DNA of 64,000 bases, taken from assembly GCF_002211785.1 (NCBI RefSeq), contig NZ_CP022132.1:1116001-1180000 (forward strand). The letters are read 5' to 3'. Below the pieces are notes generated by a model, which was not told the DNA's origin, did not search any database, and saw nothing but the letters and a program-made list of their open reading frames with translations. Position numbers and translations under genes: made by a program. The DNA comes from Francisella halioticida (GTDB lineage Bacteria; Pseudomonadota; Gammaproteobacteria; Francisellales; Francisellaceae). Within the stretch, counting starts at the first letter, position 1. Each line of letters starts with the position of its first letter. This document shows positions 32,929-42,090 of this stretch, in pieces.

Positions 32929-33375
32929 TTACACTAGGTTAGATTTTACGATTGCACTGACTTTACTCATATCTGTTCTACCAGCCAATTCTTTTTTTAC
33001 ATTTGCCATAATTTTACCCATTTCTTTCATAGATGTTGCCCCTACAGACTCAATAGCTTTCTGAACTATGGTTACAACTTCCTCATCACTAAGTTGTTTA
33101 GGCATGTACTGAGTTAATACCTCAATTTCTTTTTTCTCGCCTTCTGCTAATTCTGCTCTATCTGCTTGAATATATTGATTATAAGAGTCTTGTCTTTGCT
33201 TAATCATCTTTGTAATAATGACTATTACTATCTCATCTGTAATATCTACTTTTTCATCAATCTGCTTTTGCTTGATAGCAGACATAGCCATACGAATGGT
33301 AGTTAATCTAATTTTATCTTTAGTTTTCATAGACTCTTTCATATCAAGAGTCAATTGATCAAAAATTTGTGACAT
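32929..33375 (-). CDS. yqeY: GatB/YqeY domain protein
   Basis: A 148-residue stand-alone YqeY protein. The start IFDQLTLDMKESMKTKDKIRLTTIRMAMSAIKQKQID and the later ASAS-like C-terminal segment MGKIMANVKKELAGRTDMSKVSAIVK match the family. It resembles the tail domain of GatB that touches tRNA, but has no amidase partner here. Its place between rpsU and dnaG in the primase operon is common in gammaproteobacteria. The exact role is unsettled. Confidence 0.93.
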   Translation of the reverse strand: MSQIFDQLTLDMKESMKTKDKIRLTTIRMAMSAIKQKQIDEKVDITDEIVIVIITKMIKQRQDSYNQYIQADRAELAEGEKKEIEVLTQYMPKQLSDEEVVTIVQKAIESVGATSMKEMGKIMANVKKELAGRTDMSKVSAIVKSNLV

Positions 33376-33402
33376 TTTAAAAAAGAATTCCTAGTGAAAG
33401 AT

Positions 33403-33419
33403 GAGAGCCTAAGGCTCTC
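33403..33419 (-). terminator. GC-rich hairpin between rpsU and yqeY
   Basis: GAGAGCC and GGCTCTC form a perfect 7-bp stem with a 3-base loop in an otherwise AT-rich gap. On the minus strand a T-rich stretch follows only about 20 bases later. In E. coli the same place in this operon holds a partial terminator that lets rpsU be made in excess over dnaG. The hairpin here could attenuate or stabilise the rpsU transcript. Confidence 0.55.
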
Positions 33420-33434
33420 GAGGTGGTTTAATAT

Positions 33435-33641
33435 TTAAAAAACTATCTTCTCGCTATCATTATTGCTCTTGTGAGCTCTTTTAATAGCTTCAGTTTTTTT
33501 TCTTTTGCGTGCCCAAGTTGGCTTTTCAAAATACTCTCTACGACGTAATTCAGATACGATTACAGCTTTCTCGCAAGACCTTTTAAATTTTCTAAGTACA
33601 ACGTCAAAAAGATCTCTTTCTTTAACTCTAACGCTTGGCAT
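33435..33641 (-). CDS. rpsU: 30S ribosomal protein S21
   Basis: A 68-residue, strongly basic protein with the S21 pattern [21 protein letters not shown] and [17 protein letters not shown]21 binds late in 30S assembly near the anti-Shine-Dalgarno end of 16S rRNA. It is the first gene of the primase/sigma operon and has its own strong -10 box at 33725-33730. A longer C-terminal tail is visible but within normal variation. Confidence 0.97.
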   Translation of the reverse strand: MPSVRVKERDLFDVVLRKFKRSCEKAVIVSELRRREYFEKPTWARKRKKTEAIKRAHKSNNDSEKIVF

Positions 33642-33724
33642 ACTCTCACCTCACTTAAATGCCATTTTATTAGTTATTAAAAAAACCAAGGGCCATTTGC
33701 CCACGATAACTTTTACAGATAACG

Positions 33725-33753
33725 ATTATAGCATATAAGCTTATGAATACAAA
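33725..33753 (-). promoter_or_regulatory. Likely sigma-70 promoter of the rpsU operon
   Basis: On the minus strand a perfect TATAAT (33725-33730) lies 17 bp downstream of TTTGTA (33748-33753). The -10 box is about 85 bp upstream of the rpsU start codon. The -35 match is weak. Confidence 0.55.
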
Positions 33754-33896
33754 TAGTATATTAAGCCCTCTTTATAAGCAAAAAACATACCAAAACTAAT
33801 GTAAAACTTATAACATTCAGCTGTATTTATATTAGATAAAATGCTATCATCTGAAGTTACTATTATTTTAAATAAAACTATACGGATTAAGAAGTT

Positions 33897-35303
33897 TTGC
33901 ATAAAAAAACTAAGTTTTTAATAATATTATTTGTATTTATTGTATTTATTAGTAATACGTTTGCAGCGGGTACACGTAGCGAAATTCAATATCTTGTAAA
34001 AAAATATGGTCTAACAAATGCTAATTTTGCAATAGCAGCTCAAAGAACCATGACAGGCAAAGAGCTCTATTCTTACGCAAAAAATAGAGCCATGAAACCA
34101 GCAAGTAACAATAAAGTCTTCACAATGGTAGCTGCACTATTCACACTTCCTAGTAATTTTAGATTTACAACATCTATAGATTACCCATCTAGTAGACTTA
34201 AGAATCATATCTTATATAGTGATATGTATATAAAATTTTCTGGTGACCCTTCTTTAACAGGTACTCAACTTGCAACGCTCATTAAAAATATAAAAATGCA
34301 AAAAGGTATTAAACAAATAACTGGAGATATATATCTAGTTGGTGTTTTATCTGGCCCATATATTCCACAAGGATGGTCAAAAGAAGATAGTAGTTTTTGT
34401 TATGGTGCACCTGCATCTAGCTTCACAATGAATAGAAACTGTACAGTTATAAAATTAGCAAAAAATCCAAATAGTCTTTCCACTAAGGTAATAAAACTAA
34501 GTAATGCTAGCAATATTTTTATTGATAACTCTGCAAAGTATACAAGCACTTCAAAAGCAACCCTAATATATATGGACAATGACAATACCATACATATTAG
34601 TGGTTATCTATCTAGGACAGCAGAGAAAATGTTTGAATTATCAATTAAAAACCCTGCTTTAAAAACATTAGATACTGTGAAAGATTTTTTAAATAATAAT
34701 GGAATAAAGCATGGTAATGTCTCAATAGCAAGCAAAGTTCCAAAAGGTTACCCCCCTCAAATAACAACATCTTCAGCTACAATAGGATATATAATAGACG
34801 AAACACTTAAGCACTCTGACAACTTATATGCTGAAACAATTTTAGATACAGTTGCTCTTAAAAAAACAGGAGTAGGGTCTACAAAATCAGGAACTGAAGC
34901 GGTACAAAATATCATATATAGTAAATTAGGGCTAAATACCTCTGCATTAACAATGTATGATGGTTCAGGCCTTTCACAGCTAGATCGAGTATCACCAAAT
35001 TTTATGGTCAATTTCCTGACAAAAACATTTAATAGTCCTATTGGTAAAAAATTATATAACTACTTACCAGCATCTGGAATGAACGGTACTATTGCTTATA
35101 GAATGGGAGGCAAACTTCTTGGTAGAGTCCATGCTAAAACAGGTACTCTTTCTGGAGTATCCACTCTCTCAGGATATGTTTTAACAGCAAAAAATCATCG
35201 TATAACATTCTCAATAATGTTAAATGATCTAAAACGCTCAGATCGTTACAATGCTTGTAGATTCCAAGACAAAGTAGTAGGTGTTTTTTATAGGTATTTA
35301 TAA
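33897..35303 (+). CDS. dacB: D-alanyl-D-alanine carboxypeptidase/endopeptidase (PBP4 type)
   Basis: A 468-residue exported protein. The signal peptide (about 1-24, ending FAAG) is followed by the class C PBP fold. Motifs are S70-x-x-K73 in KPASNNKV, S-x-N in HSDNLYAE and KTG in HAKTGTLSG, plus the PBP4 pattern MYDGSGLSQLDRVSP. It trims or cuts peptidoglycan cross-links in the periplasm. The start is a TTG with an AAGAAG site just upstream; no in-frame ATG fits the signal peptide better. The stop overlaps the start of the next gene. Confidence 0.93.
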   Translation: MHKKTKFLIILFVFIVFISNTFAAGTRSEIQYLVKKYGLTNANFAIAAQRTMTGKELYSYAKNRAMKPASNNKVFTMVAALFTLPSNFRFTTSIDYPSSRLKNHILYSDMYIKFSGDPSLTGTQLATLIKNIKMQKGIKQITGDIYLVGVLSGPYIPQGWSKEDSSFCYGAPASSFTMNRNCTVIKLAKNPNSLSTKVIKLSNASNIFIDNSAKYTSTSKATLIYMDNDNTIHISGYLSRTAEKMFELSIKNPALKTLDTVKDFLNNNGIKHGNVSIASKVPKGYPPQITTSSATIGYIIDETLKHSDNLYAETILDTVALKKTGVGSTKSGTEAVQNIIYSKLGLNTSALTMYDGSGLSQLDRVSPNFMVNFLTKTFNSPIGKKLYNYLPASGMNGTIAYRMGGKLLGRVHAKTGTLSGVSTLSGYVLTAKNHRITFSIMLNDLKRSDRYNACRFQDKVVGVFYRYL

Positions 35304-35914
35304 TGAAAAAAATAATAAAAATAATAGGTGTAGTTACAATTATAGCAATCTTAGGATCTTGTACAACTGCTCAGCCTAGAAACATAAATAATGCCTGTAG
35401 TATTATCCATCAGTATCCCGACTGGTATTATGATATGGTGAACTCATATAATCGCTGGGGAATTCCATTAAATGTCCAGATGGCTTTTGTAAGACAAGAA
35501 TCTTCTTTCCGAGCAGATGCCAAGCCATCTATGCAATATTATCTTGGATTTATTCCTAAAGGAAGAGCTTCTAGCGCTTATGGATACTCTCAAGCATTGG
35601 ATGGTACATGGGATCACTACAAAAAACAAACAAAACAATCTTTTATTTCACGTTCAAACTATTCAGATGCAGTTGACTTCATTGGCTGGTATTTAAACGA
35701 TGTACATAATAAAACTGGGATTAGTAAAACGAACACTTATGACTTATACCTTGCATATCATGAAGGTATTGGTGGATATAAAAGAGGCAGCCATAGGAAC
35801 AATTCCTTTTTAAAAAATTATGCTCGCAAAACAGCTGATGTTGCTAAAAAATATTCTGTACAATTAGAAAGTTGTGAAATCCCGCGTAAGCCACTATTGT
35901 CTTATATCTTTTAA
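35303..35914 (+). CDS. Lytic transglycosylase-like SLT lipoprotein
   Basis: A 203-residue predicted lipoprotein (lipobox LGSC at about residues 17-20). It has an SLT-like goose lysozyme fold. QMAFVRQESSFRADAKPS carries the catalytic Glu, ASSAYGYSQALDGTWDHYK the conserved AxGxxQ-type segment, and LYLAYHEGIGGYKRGSH the distal GxxxY part. It should cleave the glycan strand with 1,6-anhydro ends at the outer membrane. It overlaps the end of dacB, and both modify peptidoglycan, so joint expression is expected. Confidence 0.88.
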   Translation: MKKIIKIIGVVTIIAILGSCTTAQPRNINNACSIIHQYPDWYYDMVNSYNRWGIPLNVQMAFVRQESSFRADAKPSMQYYLGFIPKGRASSAYGYSQALDGTWDHYKKQTKQSFISRSNYSDAVDFIGWYLNDVHNKTGISKTNTYDLYLAYHEGIGGYKRGSHRNNSFLKNYARKTADVAKKYSVQLESCEIPRKPLLSYIF

Positions 35915-35929
35915 TTAAAGGTAATTATA

Positions 35930-36346
35930 ATGAATTTAAAACCATTTAAAATTATAACTAATATTCGTTGGTCTGATACTGACAAAAATGATCATGTTAA
36001 TAATGGCAAATATTTTGATTACTTTGAAGAAGCAAGAACAACATGGGCATATGAAAATACTGGACTTATGAACTGGGCTAAAGAAAATTCGATTCAGTTA
36101 GCAATTATTGAACAAAGCTGCAAATACATAGTAGCTCTACAACATCCAAATAAAATAGAAGTTACACAACAGATTTCTAAACTAGGTGTTGCAAGTATTG
36201 AGTTTGATTATGAAATAAGAATTCTTGGCAGTGATAAAATAGTTACTAAAGCAAAAGCTAAGCTAGCATGTTATAACGCTAAAACATTTAAACTACAAAA
36301 ATTTCCTACAGATTTAAAACAAAGACTTTTAAAAAGAAATGATTGA
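35930..36346 (+). CDS. Acyl-CoA thioesterase (4-hydroxybenzoyl-CoA type, hotdog fold)
   Basis: A 138-residue single hotdog-domain protein with the pattern [25 protein letters not shown]. This is the active-site region of the YbgC/4-hydroxybenzoyl-CoA thioesterase group (Asp in SDTD, then N-H-V-N-N). It should hydrolyse an acyl-CoA in the cytosol; the acyl group is not evident. Its last codons overlap the start of ttcA by 8 bp. Confidence 0.85.
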   Translation: MNLKPFKIITNIRWSDTDKNDHVNNGKYFDYFEEARTTWAYENTGLMNWAKENSIQLAIIEQSCKYIVALQHPNKIEVTQQISKLGVASIEFDYEIRILGSDKIVTKAKAKLACYNAKTFKLQKFPTDLKQRLLKRND

Positions 36347-37139
36347 TACTAATAAACAAAACCTAAAAAAACTTGAAAAGCAGATACTTAGAAAAACAGC
36401 TCAAGCTGTTAATCAGTATAATATGATTGAAGATGGTGATAAAATAATGGTTTGCCTATCAGGTGGTAAAGATTCTTATTGCTTGCTTGAAATGTTATTA
36501 TTATTACAGCAAAAAGCCCCTATAAAGTTTGATATAACTGCTGTAAACTTAGATCAAAAGCAACCTGGATTTCCTGTAGAAATTTTACCAAACTATCTAA
36601 GATCAAAAGAAGTTGATTTTCATATCATTGAAAGAGACACATATAGTGTTGTCAAAAAAGTAATTCCTGAAGGTAAAACGACTTGTGGCTTATGCTCAAG
36701 AATGCGTCGAGGTATCTTGTATGATTTTGCTGAAGAAAATAATATAACAAAAATTGCTCTAGGTCATCATCGAGATGATATTATCGAAACATTCTTTTTA
36801 AATATATTCTATAATGGTACGATTAAAGCAATGCCTCCTAAACTACTAAGTGATGATAAACGAAATATTGTAATTCGCCCTCTTGCTTTTGTTAATGAAA
36901 AAGAAACTTCACAATATTCAGAGCTTAAAAGCTTCCCTATTATTCCTTGTAACTTATGTGGATCTCAAGATAACTTGCAAAGAGTATTTACAAAAGATAT
37001 GCTAAACAAATGGGAAGAAAAAAATCCTGATAGAAAAAATGTAATATTTAAAGCTCTTTCAAATATATCTCCATCACAAATGTTAGACAAGGGACTTTTT
37101 GATTTTTTTAATATTTCAAAAAATAATATACAAAGATAG
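36339..37139 (+). CDS. ttcA: tRNA 2-thiocytidine(32) synthetase TtcA
   Basis: The 266-residue protein has the PP-loop [13 protein letters not shown] and the cysteine pairs [10 protein letters not shown] and PCNLCGSQ that bind the Fe-S cluster in the TtcA/TtuA group. It activates C32 of certain tRNAs with ATP and inserts sulfur. [15 protein letters not shown] is the family's second motif. The gene starts inside the thioesterase gene (8-bp overlap) and is followed 13 bp later by a Mip-like isomerase gene. Confidence 0.96.
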   Translation: MIDTNKQNLKKLEKQILRKTAQAVNQYNMIEDGDKIMVCLSGGKDSYCLLEMLLLLQQKAPIKFDITAVNLDQKQPGFPVEILPNYLRSKEVDFHIIERDTYSVVKKVIPEGKTTCGLCSRMRRGILYDFAEENNITKIALGHHRDDIIETFFLNIFYNGTIKAMPPKLLSDDKRNIVIRPLAFVNEKETSQYSELKSFPIIPCNLCGSQDNLQRVFTKDMLNKWEEKNPDRKNVIFKALSNISPSQMLDKGLFDFFNISKNNIQR

Positions 37140-37152
37140 ATAAGGAAAAAAC

Positions 37153-37884
37153 ATGAATTTAAAAAAAATAGTTGTTATAACATCATGCTCATTAATGGGA
37201 TTAGCTGTTAATGCATATAGTAATAATGAGTCAGCTGGAATGAAAATTAATTCTAAAGCAAGTTATACTATCGGTTATCAAATTGGCTCAGGAATAGCTA
37301 ATCAAAACTTTGGTATAGATAACTCAAAAGTTGCAGAAGGATTTGAAGATGCATTTAAAGGTAAGCAACCTAAAATATCACAAGACCAAATCAAAAAAAA
37401 TATGGAAACTCTAAAAAATAAACTGATTAAAAAGCAAGTTAATATTGCCGAACAAAATAAATCTAATTCAGAAAAGTTAATTAATGATATTTCAAAAATT
37501 GATGGAATTACTAAAGTAAATGATGGTGTTTACTATAAAATGATAAAAGAAGGAAATGGTAAAAAACCAAGTGCTAATAGTAAAGTAACAATTGCATATG
37601 ATGGAACTACCCCTGCTGTTGTTTATGAAAAAGACAATCAAAAATCTCTAGAAGCTATCAAGCAAGGAAAACTAATTGGTGTAAACTTTGACTCTAGCAA
37701 AGGTGTTTCGTTCCCTCTTACAAACTTGATTCAATGCTGGAAAGATGCGATACCACAAATTCCAACAGGCTCGACTGTTATTTTATATTGTGCTCCAGAT
37801 ACTGCTTATGGAACAAGAGCTCCTGCTGCTATCGGACCAAACCAAGCTCTTTCTTTCAAAATAACTCTTAAGAGTTTTGAATAA
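37153..37884 (+). CDS. Mip/FkpA-type periplasmic peptidyl-prolyl isomerase
   Basis: A 243-residue secreted protein with signal peptide (about 1-22), an FKBP N-terminal dimerisation domain (SYTIGYQIGSGIANQ, about 36-50) and a long helix rich in Lys/Asn. A C-terminal FKBP domain (VNDGVYYKMIKEGNGKKP, then TAYGTRAPAAIGPNQALSF) follows. The middle of the FKBP domain is atypical: instead of YTGTL..G.VFDSS the frame reads TIAYDGTTPAVVYEKDN and then VNFDSSKG. This could alter catalysis. Relatives fold surface proteins and aid intracellular life in Legionella. Confidence 0.88.
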   Translation: MNLKKIVVITSCSLMGLAVNAYSNNESAGMKINSKASYTIGYQIGSGIANQNFGIDNSKVAEGFEDAFKGKQPKISQDQIKKNMETLKNKLIKKQVNIAEQNKSNSEKLINDISKIDGITKVNDGVYYKMIKEGNGKKPSANSKVTIAYDGTTPAVVYEKDNQKSLEAIKQGKLIGVNFDSSKGVSFPLTNLIQCWKDAIPQIPTGSTVILYCAPDTAYGTRAPAAIGPNQALSFKITLKSFE

Positions 37885-38114
37885 TAAGATATCCTAAAAT
37901 ATATCATTCCAAATATCAGATACTATTTTTACTTTAATAGACTTAGTATAACTAAACCCTATAATCCAGAAAGCTCATTTTAGGATCTCAATAAAATTTA
38001 CACTAATCGCGAAAAACTTAAATAAATATCTGCTAACTTTGATTTAGTATTTAGCATTACTATTTTATAGTAGACTGACTATACTTTTAGTGATTAATAA
38101 TATAACTTCATAAT

Positions 38115-39092
38115 CTAGCTTTTTCTTTTTACAGCTAAATCACATAGTAATATCATAGCTTGTTTATAGTCAGACTTTGGTAAAAAGCTTATTGTATGCT
38201 TTGCTAGATCTGCATATTCACAAGCAACCTTATAAGAGTACTCTACTGCACCACTATTTTTAACTATCGTGACAACCTCATTTACGTTATACTGACCATT
38301 TTCAATAGCATTTTTCAATATCTTTTGCTTTTCTTGATCAATATTTGCAAGAGCATAAATTGTTGGTAAGGTCATTTTACCCTCATCAAGATCATCACCT
38401 ATATTTTTACCTAAACTCTCAGCATCTGATACATAGTCTAATACATCATCAGCTATCTGAAATGCATTTCCTAGGTGAACACCATAAGCTTTAATATTAT
38501 CTTGGTATTCTTGATACTTATTTTCATCCAAACTGATAACTCCTGCTAATTCACAGGCAGCCTCAAAAAGCTTTGCTGTTTTGCAATATATGACATTTGT
38601 ATAATCTTCTTCTGTAAGCTCAGAATTTCTAGCATTTAGTAGCTGCAAAACTTCTCCTTCAGAGATTTTATTTGTTGCATCTGCTAATATTTGCATAATT
38701 TGCATATTATCTAAGCCAACCATCATCTGAAAAGCTCTTGAGTATAAAAAATCTCCTGTCAAAACACTTACAGCATTGCCAAAAACATTATTTGCTGTTT
38801 CTTTACCTCTACGTAGCTCAGAATTATCAACCACATCATCATGTAATAATGTTGCAGTATGTATAAACTCAATAATAGCAGCACAAGACAAGTGTTTATT
38901 ACCCTGATAACCTAACGCTCTTGAGAATAGCATAACCAAAAGCGGGCGTAATCTTTTACCACCACTATTTATAATGTAGTGACTAATCTGATTAATAAGA
39001 ACTACATCCGAAGAAAGAGAGTCTATAATAAGCTGATTGTTATTTTTTATATCATGTTCAATAAGAATCTGAATATTTTTAAGCTGTTGCAT
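38115..39092 (-). CDS. ispB: Octaprenyl diphosphate synthase
   Basis: A 325-residue trans-prenyltransferase with both aspartate-rich motifs, LLHDDVVDNSELRRG (first) and FQIADDVLDYVSD (second), and the N-terminal GGKRLRPLL. It elongates farnesyl diphosphate to the long side chain of ubiquinone. The chain-length residues before the first Asp motif (FIHTATL) are small, as in long-chain synthases. The gene stands alone. The 230 bp between it and the Mip-like gene hold no recognised feature. Confidence 0.95.
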   Translation of the reverse strand: MQQLKNIQILIEHDIKNNNQLIIDSLSSDVVLINQISHYIINSGGKRLRPLLVMLFSRALGYQGNKHLSCAAIIEFIHTATLLHDDVVDNSELRRGKETANNVFGNAVSVLTGDFLYSRAFQMMVGLDNMQIMQILADATNKISEGEVLQLLNARNSELTEEDYTNVIYCKTAKLFEAACELAGVISLDENKYQEYQDNIKAYGVHLGNAFQIADDVLDYVSDAESLGKNIGDDLDEGKMTLPTIYALANIDQEKQKILKNAIENGQYNVNEVVTIVKNSGAVEYSYKVACEYADLAKHTISFLPKSDYKQAMILLCDLAVKRKS

Positions 39093-39174
39093 TTTTTAAA
39101 AAATAGGTATTAATTAGACTTAAGAATAAAGTAGCATGCTTTATTTATCAATATAATATCAATAAATATTACTT

Positions 39175-39609
39175 TTAATTATCTTCATCATCTGATTTTT
39201 TAAAATATTTTAATATTTGTTTGTCTTGAGATGTAAGTTTAATAGTATCTGTATCTGCAGCACTATTAAAACCTTTAACGAATTCTTGAGAATTTTTCTT
39301 ATTAATCTTAATCAATTTCTTAAGGTTTGATTTATATTGAGTAGCAATAATCATTCCTATTTCATAAGAATCTTGATCAGATATTTTATTATAGTCATGT
39401 TTCTTATCCAAAATAGTATCATCAAAACCAGCAATAAAATCTTTCTTTGAAAGCTCTTTATTCATTGCTTTAAAGCTTTTATGTGAAATTTTACCCAATG
39501 ATTGACCTATCATATAAGGACTATATGAAGTTTTATTACCATCTGCAAAAGCATTACTGAAAATTATGCATGCAAATAATAGCAGCAAAATCTTAAATGT
39601 TTTTTTCAT
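39175..39609 (-). CDS. Small exported protein with FKBP N-terminal-type domain only
   Basis: A 144-residue protein with a signal peptide (about 1-22, ending NAFA). The helical segment SYSPYMIGQSLGKISHKSFKAMN, followed by KKDFIAGFDDTILDK and SYEIGMIIATQYKSNLK, resembles two copies of the dimerisation helices found at the N-terminus of Mip-like FKBPs. There is no FKBP catalytic domain. The gene lies near the Mip-like gene, so a partner or chaperone-like role is possible. It ends in an acidic tail. Confidence 0.7.
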   Translation of the reverse strand: MKKTFKILLLLFACIIFSNAFADGNKTSYSPYMIGQSLGKISHKSFKAMNKELSKKDFIAGFDDTILDKKHDYNKISDQDSYEIGMIIATQYKSNLKKLIKINKKNSQEFVKGFNSAADTDTIKLTSQDKQILKYFKKSDDEDN

Positions 39610-39833
39610 TATTTCTTGAAATTATTAAATACAGCTAAGAGGAATTTTAACATAAACACCTATAAAATTTATACCTTGTTTTAAAGCTTTCTAAAAATAA
39701 GTTTTGAAAATATATTTTTATAATATAAATATTGAAGTATTTGAATAAACACTAAAATAAACATGCAACAAGAGACTATAAGTGACACTGATCTATCCTG
39801 CTAATTTGGGACAGTTGTTAACTTCATTCTTCA

Positions 39834-40647
39834 TTATAATTCAAAGTGACTAGGAGTCATGTAATTTATAGTTGAATGCTTCCTTTTAGTATTATAATAA
39901 GCCTCAATATATTCAAAGATTGAAGATTTAGCCTCATCTCTAGTTTTATATTTTTCATCATGCACTAACTCTACCTTTAGAGTTCCAAAGAAGCTTTCAC
40001 AAGCAGCATTATCATAACAGCATCCTTTAGAGCTCATACTAGATAATAACCAATTATCACTTATGAGATTTTGAAATTTCTATGAGCAATACTGTGTACC
40101 TCTATCAGAATGAATAATAACACCGGTAGGAAAATCTCTTCTAAATAAGGCCATATTTAAAGTATTACATACTATCTCTGCTTTCATTCTTTTATCCATT
40201 GACCAACCTATAACTACTCTTGAAAATAAATCTATAATTACACACAAATATAGCCATCCTTCTTGGGTAGGGATATAAGTAATATCAGTAACCCATTTCT
40301 GATTAATATCTTGAGCATCAAAATCCTGATCAAGTAAATTACCCGCTACTTTCTTGTCATGATCAGAATTTGTTGTAACTTTGTATTTCTTACTTGCTTT
40401 AGCCTGTAAACCTAATAATTTAATACGTTTTGATACCCTCGGTTGTATTACTTTCCAGCCTTTATCTTTTAAATTCCCTATAAATCCTAACAGAACCATA
40501 TCTAGATTTGTGATCATTAAATATTTGCATAATAGCCAGATCCAAATCATAGTCATTTAGTTGCCTTTTACCTATAGGATTATCTATCCACCTATAGTAA
40601 GCAGAAGTGCTTACTCCCAAAGTCTTGCATAATGTTGTTATAGCCAT
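39834..40647 (-). pseudogene. IS3-type transposase orfB, frameshifted and with a stop
   Basis: Three in-order fragments make one IS3 orfB. The first ends SRYGSVRIYREFKR; the frame slips by one base in the T/A run around 40478-40486. The second holds KWVTDITYI and VIIHSDRGTQYCS (first two catalytic Asp). A TAG then stops it at 40081-40083 before the third, which has CESFFGTLKVELV with the catalytic Glu. The enzyme cannot be made as one chain without suppression. Confidence 0.88.
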
Positions 40648-40679
40648 AACATCTCTATGACTTTGTATAAAGGCATACC

Positions 40680-40979
40680 TTACGTATTTGGGTTTGCAAA
40701 GTATGCCGCTGCCTTTTTTAGAATCTCTCGCTCTGTTTCTGCTTTCTTAAGTTTCTTTTTTAGCTCTGCATTCTCTGATATTAGATTTTGATATTGAGTT
40801 TTATAATCAATCTTTTTATCTTGTGTGGTAGATTTTGACATGTAGCTGGTTATCCATGTACAGAGTGTTTTATAATTTATTCCTAGATTATCTGCTATTT
40901 CTTTACGATTTGCATCTTCCGCTAAGCATAACTGCACTGCTTGATCCATAAATTCTTCTGGGTATCTTTTGTAAGCCAT
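40680..40979 (-). CDS. IS3-type transposase orfA
   Basis: A 99-residue protein with a helix-turn-helix (about 8-45, RYPEEFMDQAVQLCLAE, then EIADNLGINYKTLCTWI). A leucine-zipper-like coiled coil with NAELKKKLKKAETEREILKKA and the typical ending AAYFANP follow. In active IS3 elements this protein binds the ends and is fused to OrfB by a -1 frameshift. OrfB is broken here, so it can only be a remnant or a regulator. Confidence 0.9.
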   Translation of the reverse strand: MAYKRYPEEFMDQAVQLCLAEDANRKEIADNLGINYKTLCTWITSYMSKSTTQDKKIDYKTQYQNLISENAELKKKLKKAETEREILKKAAAYFANPNT

Positions 40980-41255
40980 GTCTCTCTCCTTTTCCTGACA
41001 TCAAAAGTGTCCAAAATTGACGGGGGAGATCATATATTTAAAGTTATGTAACCAAAATTTTCCAATTTTAATCTCCTATTATTTAGCAAATAATAGAAGT
41101 TTGAATGATTCACTTTTATGTAAATATATCAAACAAACTCCCTACGCTAATACTAATTAGATCAGGTTTTAAGGGTTTATCTCAGCCATAAAATAGCACC
41201 CCTGCTGTCTTAGTTGCATAGTCTTTATTAATTTAATATATTTTTAATTGGCAAA

Positions 41256-41675
41256 TTAAGGCATCACTATAACTACCATCATTTTTTTATAATAATTTTT
41301 ACGAATAGATATTTTTTTGAAACCAAGCTTATCATAAAGTTTAATCGCATAATAATTATTAATATCAACTTCCAAAAAAACCTCTGAGATCTTTTGTTCT
41401 ACCAAATATGCAAAAGATGATTTAAGAATCTTATATCCTAAACCCTGATTTTGATCTGATTTATCTACGCAAACATATAAAAGTTGAGCCGTCTCAAAAA
41501 CACTATTGAAAATAATGATTGCTCTTAGTTTCTCATTTTCAAATAAGCCTAAAGCCAAATCTTGATCTATAGAGTCTAAAACTTGTTGATCTGACCAACT
41601 AAAGCTATTATCTGTAGATCGTATAAGATTAATGACTTTATCAAAATAAGATTCATTTAAGCTTAAAATCTGCAT
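41256..41675 (-). CDS. rimI: Ribosomal protein S18-alanine N-acetyltransferase RimI-like
   Basis: A GNAT acetyltransferase of about 139 residues. The acetyl-CoA loop Q-N-Q-G-L-G-Y-K (V.KSDQNQGLGYKI) and the C-terminal EVDINNYYAIKLYDKLGFKKISIRKNYY match RimI (typical V-x-x-x-N-x-x-A-x-x-L-Y-x-x-x-G-F). I chose the ATG at 41675 because the family begins with a short M-x-I-x-x-L strand; this start overlaps the preceding gene by 23 bp. The holD-rimI overlap is also found in enterobacteria. Confidence 0.88.
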   Translation of the reverse strand: MQILSLNESYFDKVINLIRSTDNSFSWSDQQVLDSIDQDLALGLFENEKLRAIIIFNSVFETAQLLYVCVDKSDQNQGLGYKILKSSFAYLVEQKISEVFLEVDINNYYAIKLYDKLGFKKISIRKNYYKKMMVVIVMP

Positions 41676-42090
41676 ATTTATGTAGCTTTGATAATATATA
41701 TTTTTTACTCTCAACACTTAAAATATTACCATTATCAGCAATAAAATCTTTTTCGAAGAGATTAATTTCATCGTGATCATTTCGAAGACCTAAAGATTGA
41801 ACCTTATAGACATTAACTTTTGAATTAAAAAATAAATTATCTACAATATTTTTTAAAAATCTAACATTAGGTTTATTTGCTAAAAATATATTGATAGTTT
41901 TATTGCTATCAATATTGTTTGTATAAATTAGCTTTTCGCTACTTACTTGCTTTTGCTCAATAGCACTAATAAATTCTTTAGGCTTTGTAGGTTTACTATC
42001 AGTTTGTAAATGATTTAACGATTTATATTGAGATTTTAATTCCCAAATATCTAAATCAAAGATATCGCCTAACTGACTTTCAAAACTCAT
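41653..42090 (-). CDS. Probable DNA polymerase III psi subunit (HolD-like)
   Basis: The 145-residue product is unlike known proteins at first sight, but it overlaps rimI by 23 bp, as holD does in enterobacteria. The N-terminus has LGDIFDLDIWELK (compare the L-x-I-x-x-W-x-L pattern at the start of psi). A central hydrophobic strand and a C-terminal helix with KYILSKLHKY are also there. Psi binds the clamp loader and chi. The linker (about 28-50) is polar and low-complexity. The assignment is by context and weak pattern only. Confidence 0.5.
   Translation of the reverse strand: MSFESQLGDIFDLDIWELKSQYKSLNHLQTDSKPTKPKEFISAIEQKQVSSEKLIYTNNIDSNKTINIFLANKPNVRFLKNIVDNLFFNSKVNVYKVQSLGLRNDHDEINLFEKDFIADNGNILSVESKKYILSKLHKYADFKLK

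Larger units (their letters stand above)
39789..41032 (-). mobile_element. IS3-family element of a second type, transposase decayed
   Basis: The ends TGATCTATCCTGCTAATTTG and (reverse) TGATCTCCCCCGTCAATTTT form imperfect terminal inverted repeats about 24 bp long. Inside are orfA (intact) and orfB (broken). Remnants of the same type occur at 3640 (terminus only) and 13251-13855. The flanking bases show no clear target duplication. The element lies between the small FKBP-N gene and rimI; from 41033 to 41255 only AT-rich sequence with a 9-bp stem (41076-41096) is seen. Confidence 0.88.

Noticed and set aside
37885-38114. Possible small RNA between the Mip-like gene and ispB
   Set aside because: No promoter-terminator pair or known RNA motif could be found by eye.
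41076-41096. Perfect 9-bp stem CTATTATTT/AAATAATAG as a terminator
   Set aside because: All-AT stem apart from one pair, with no T run on either side; too weak to call.
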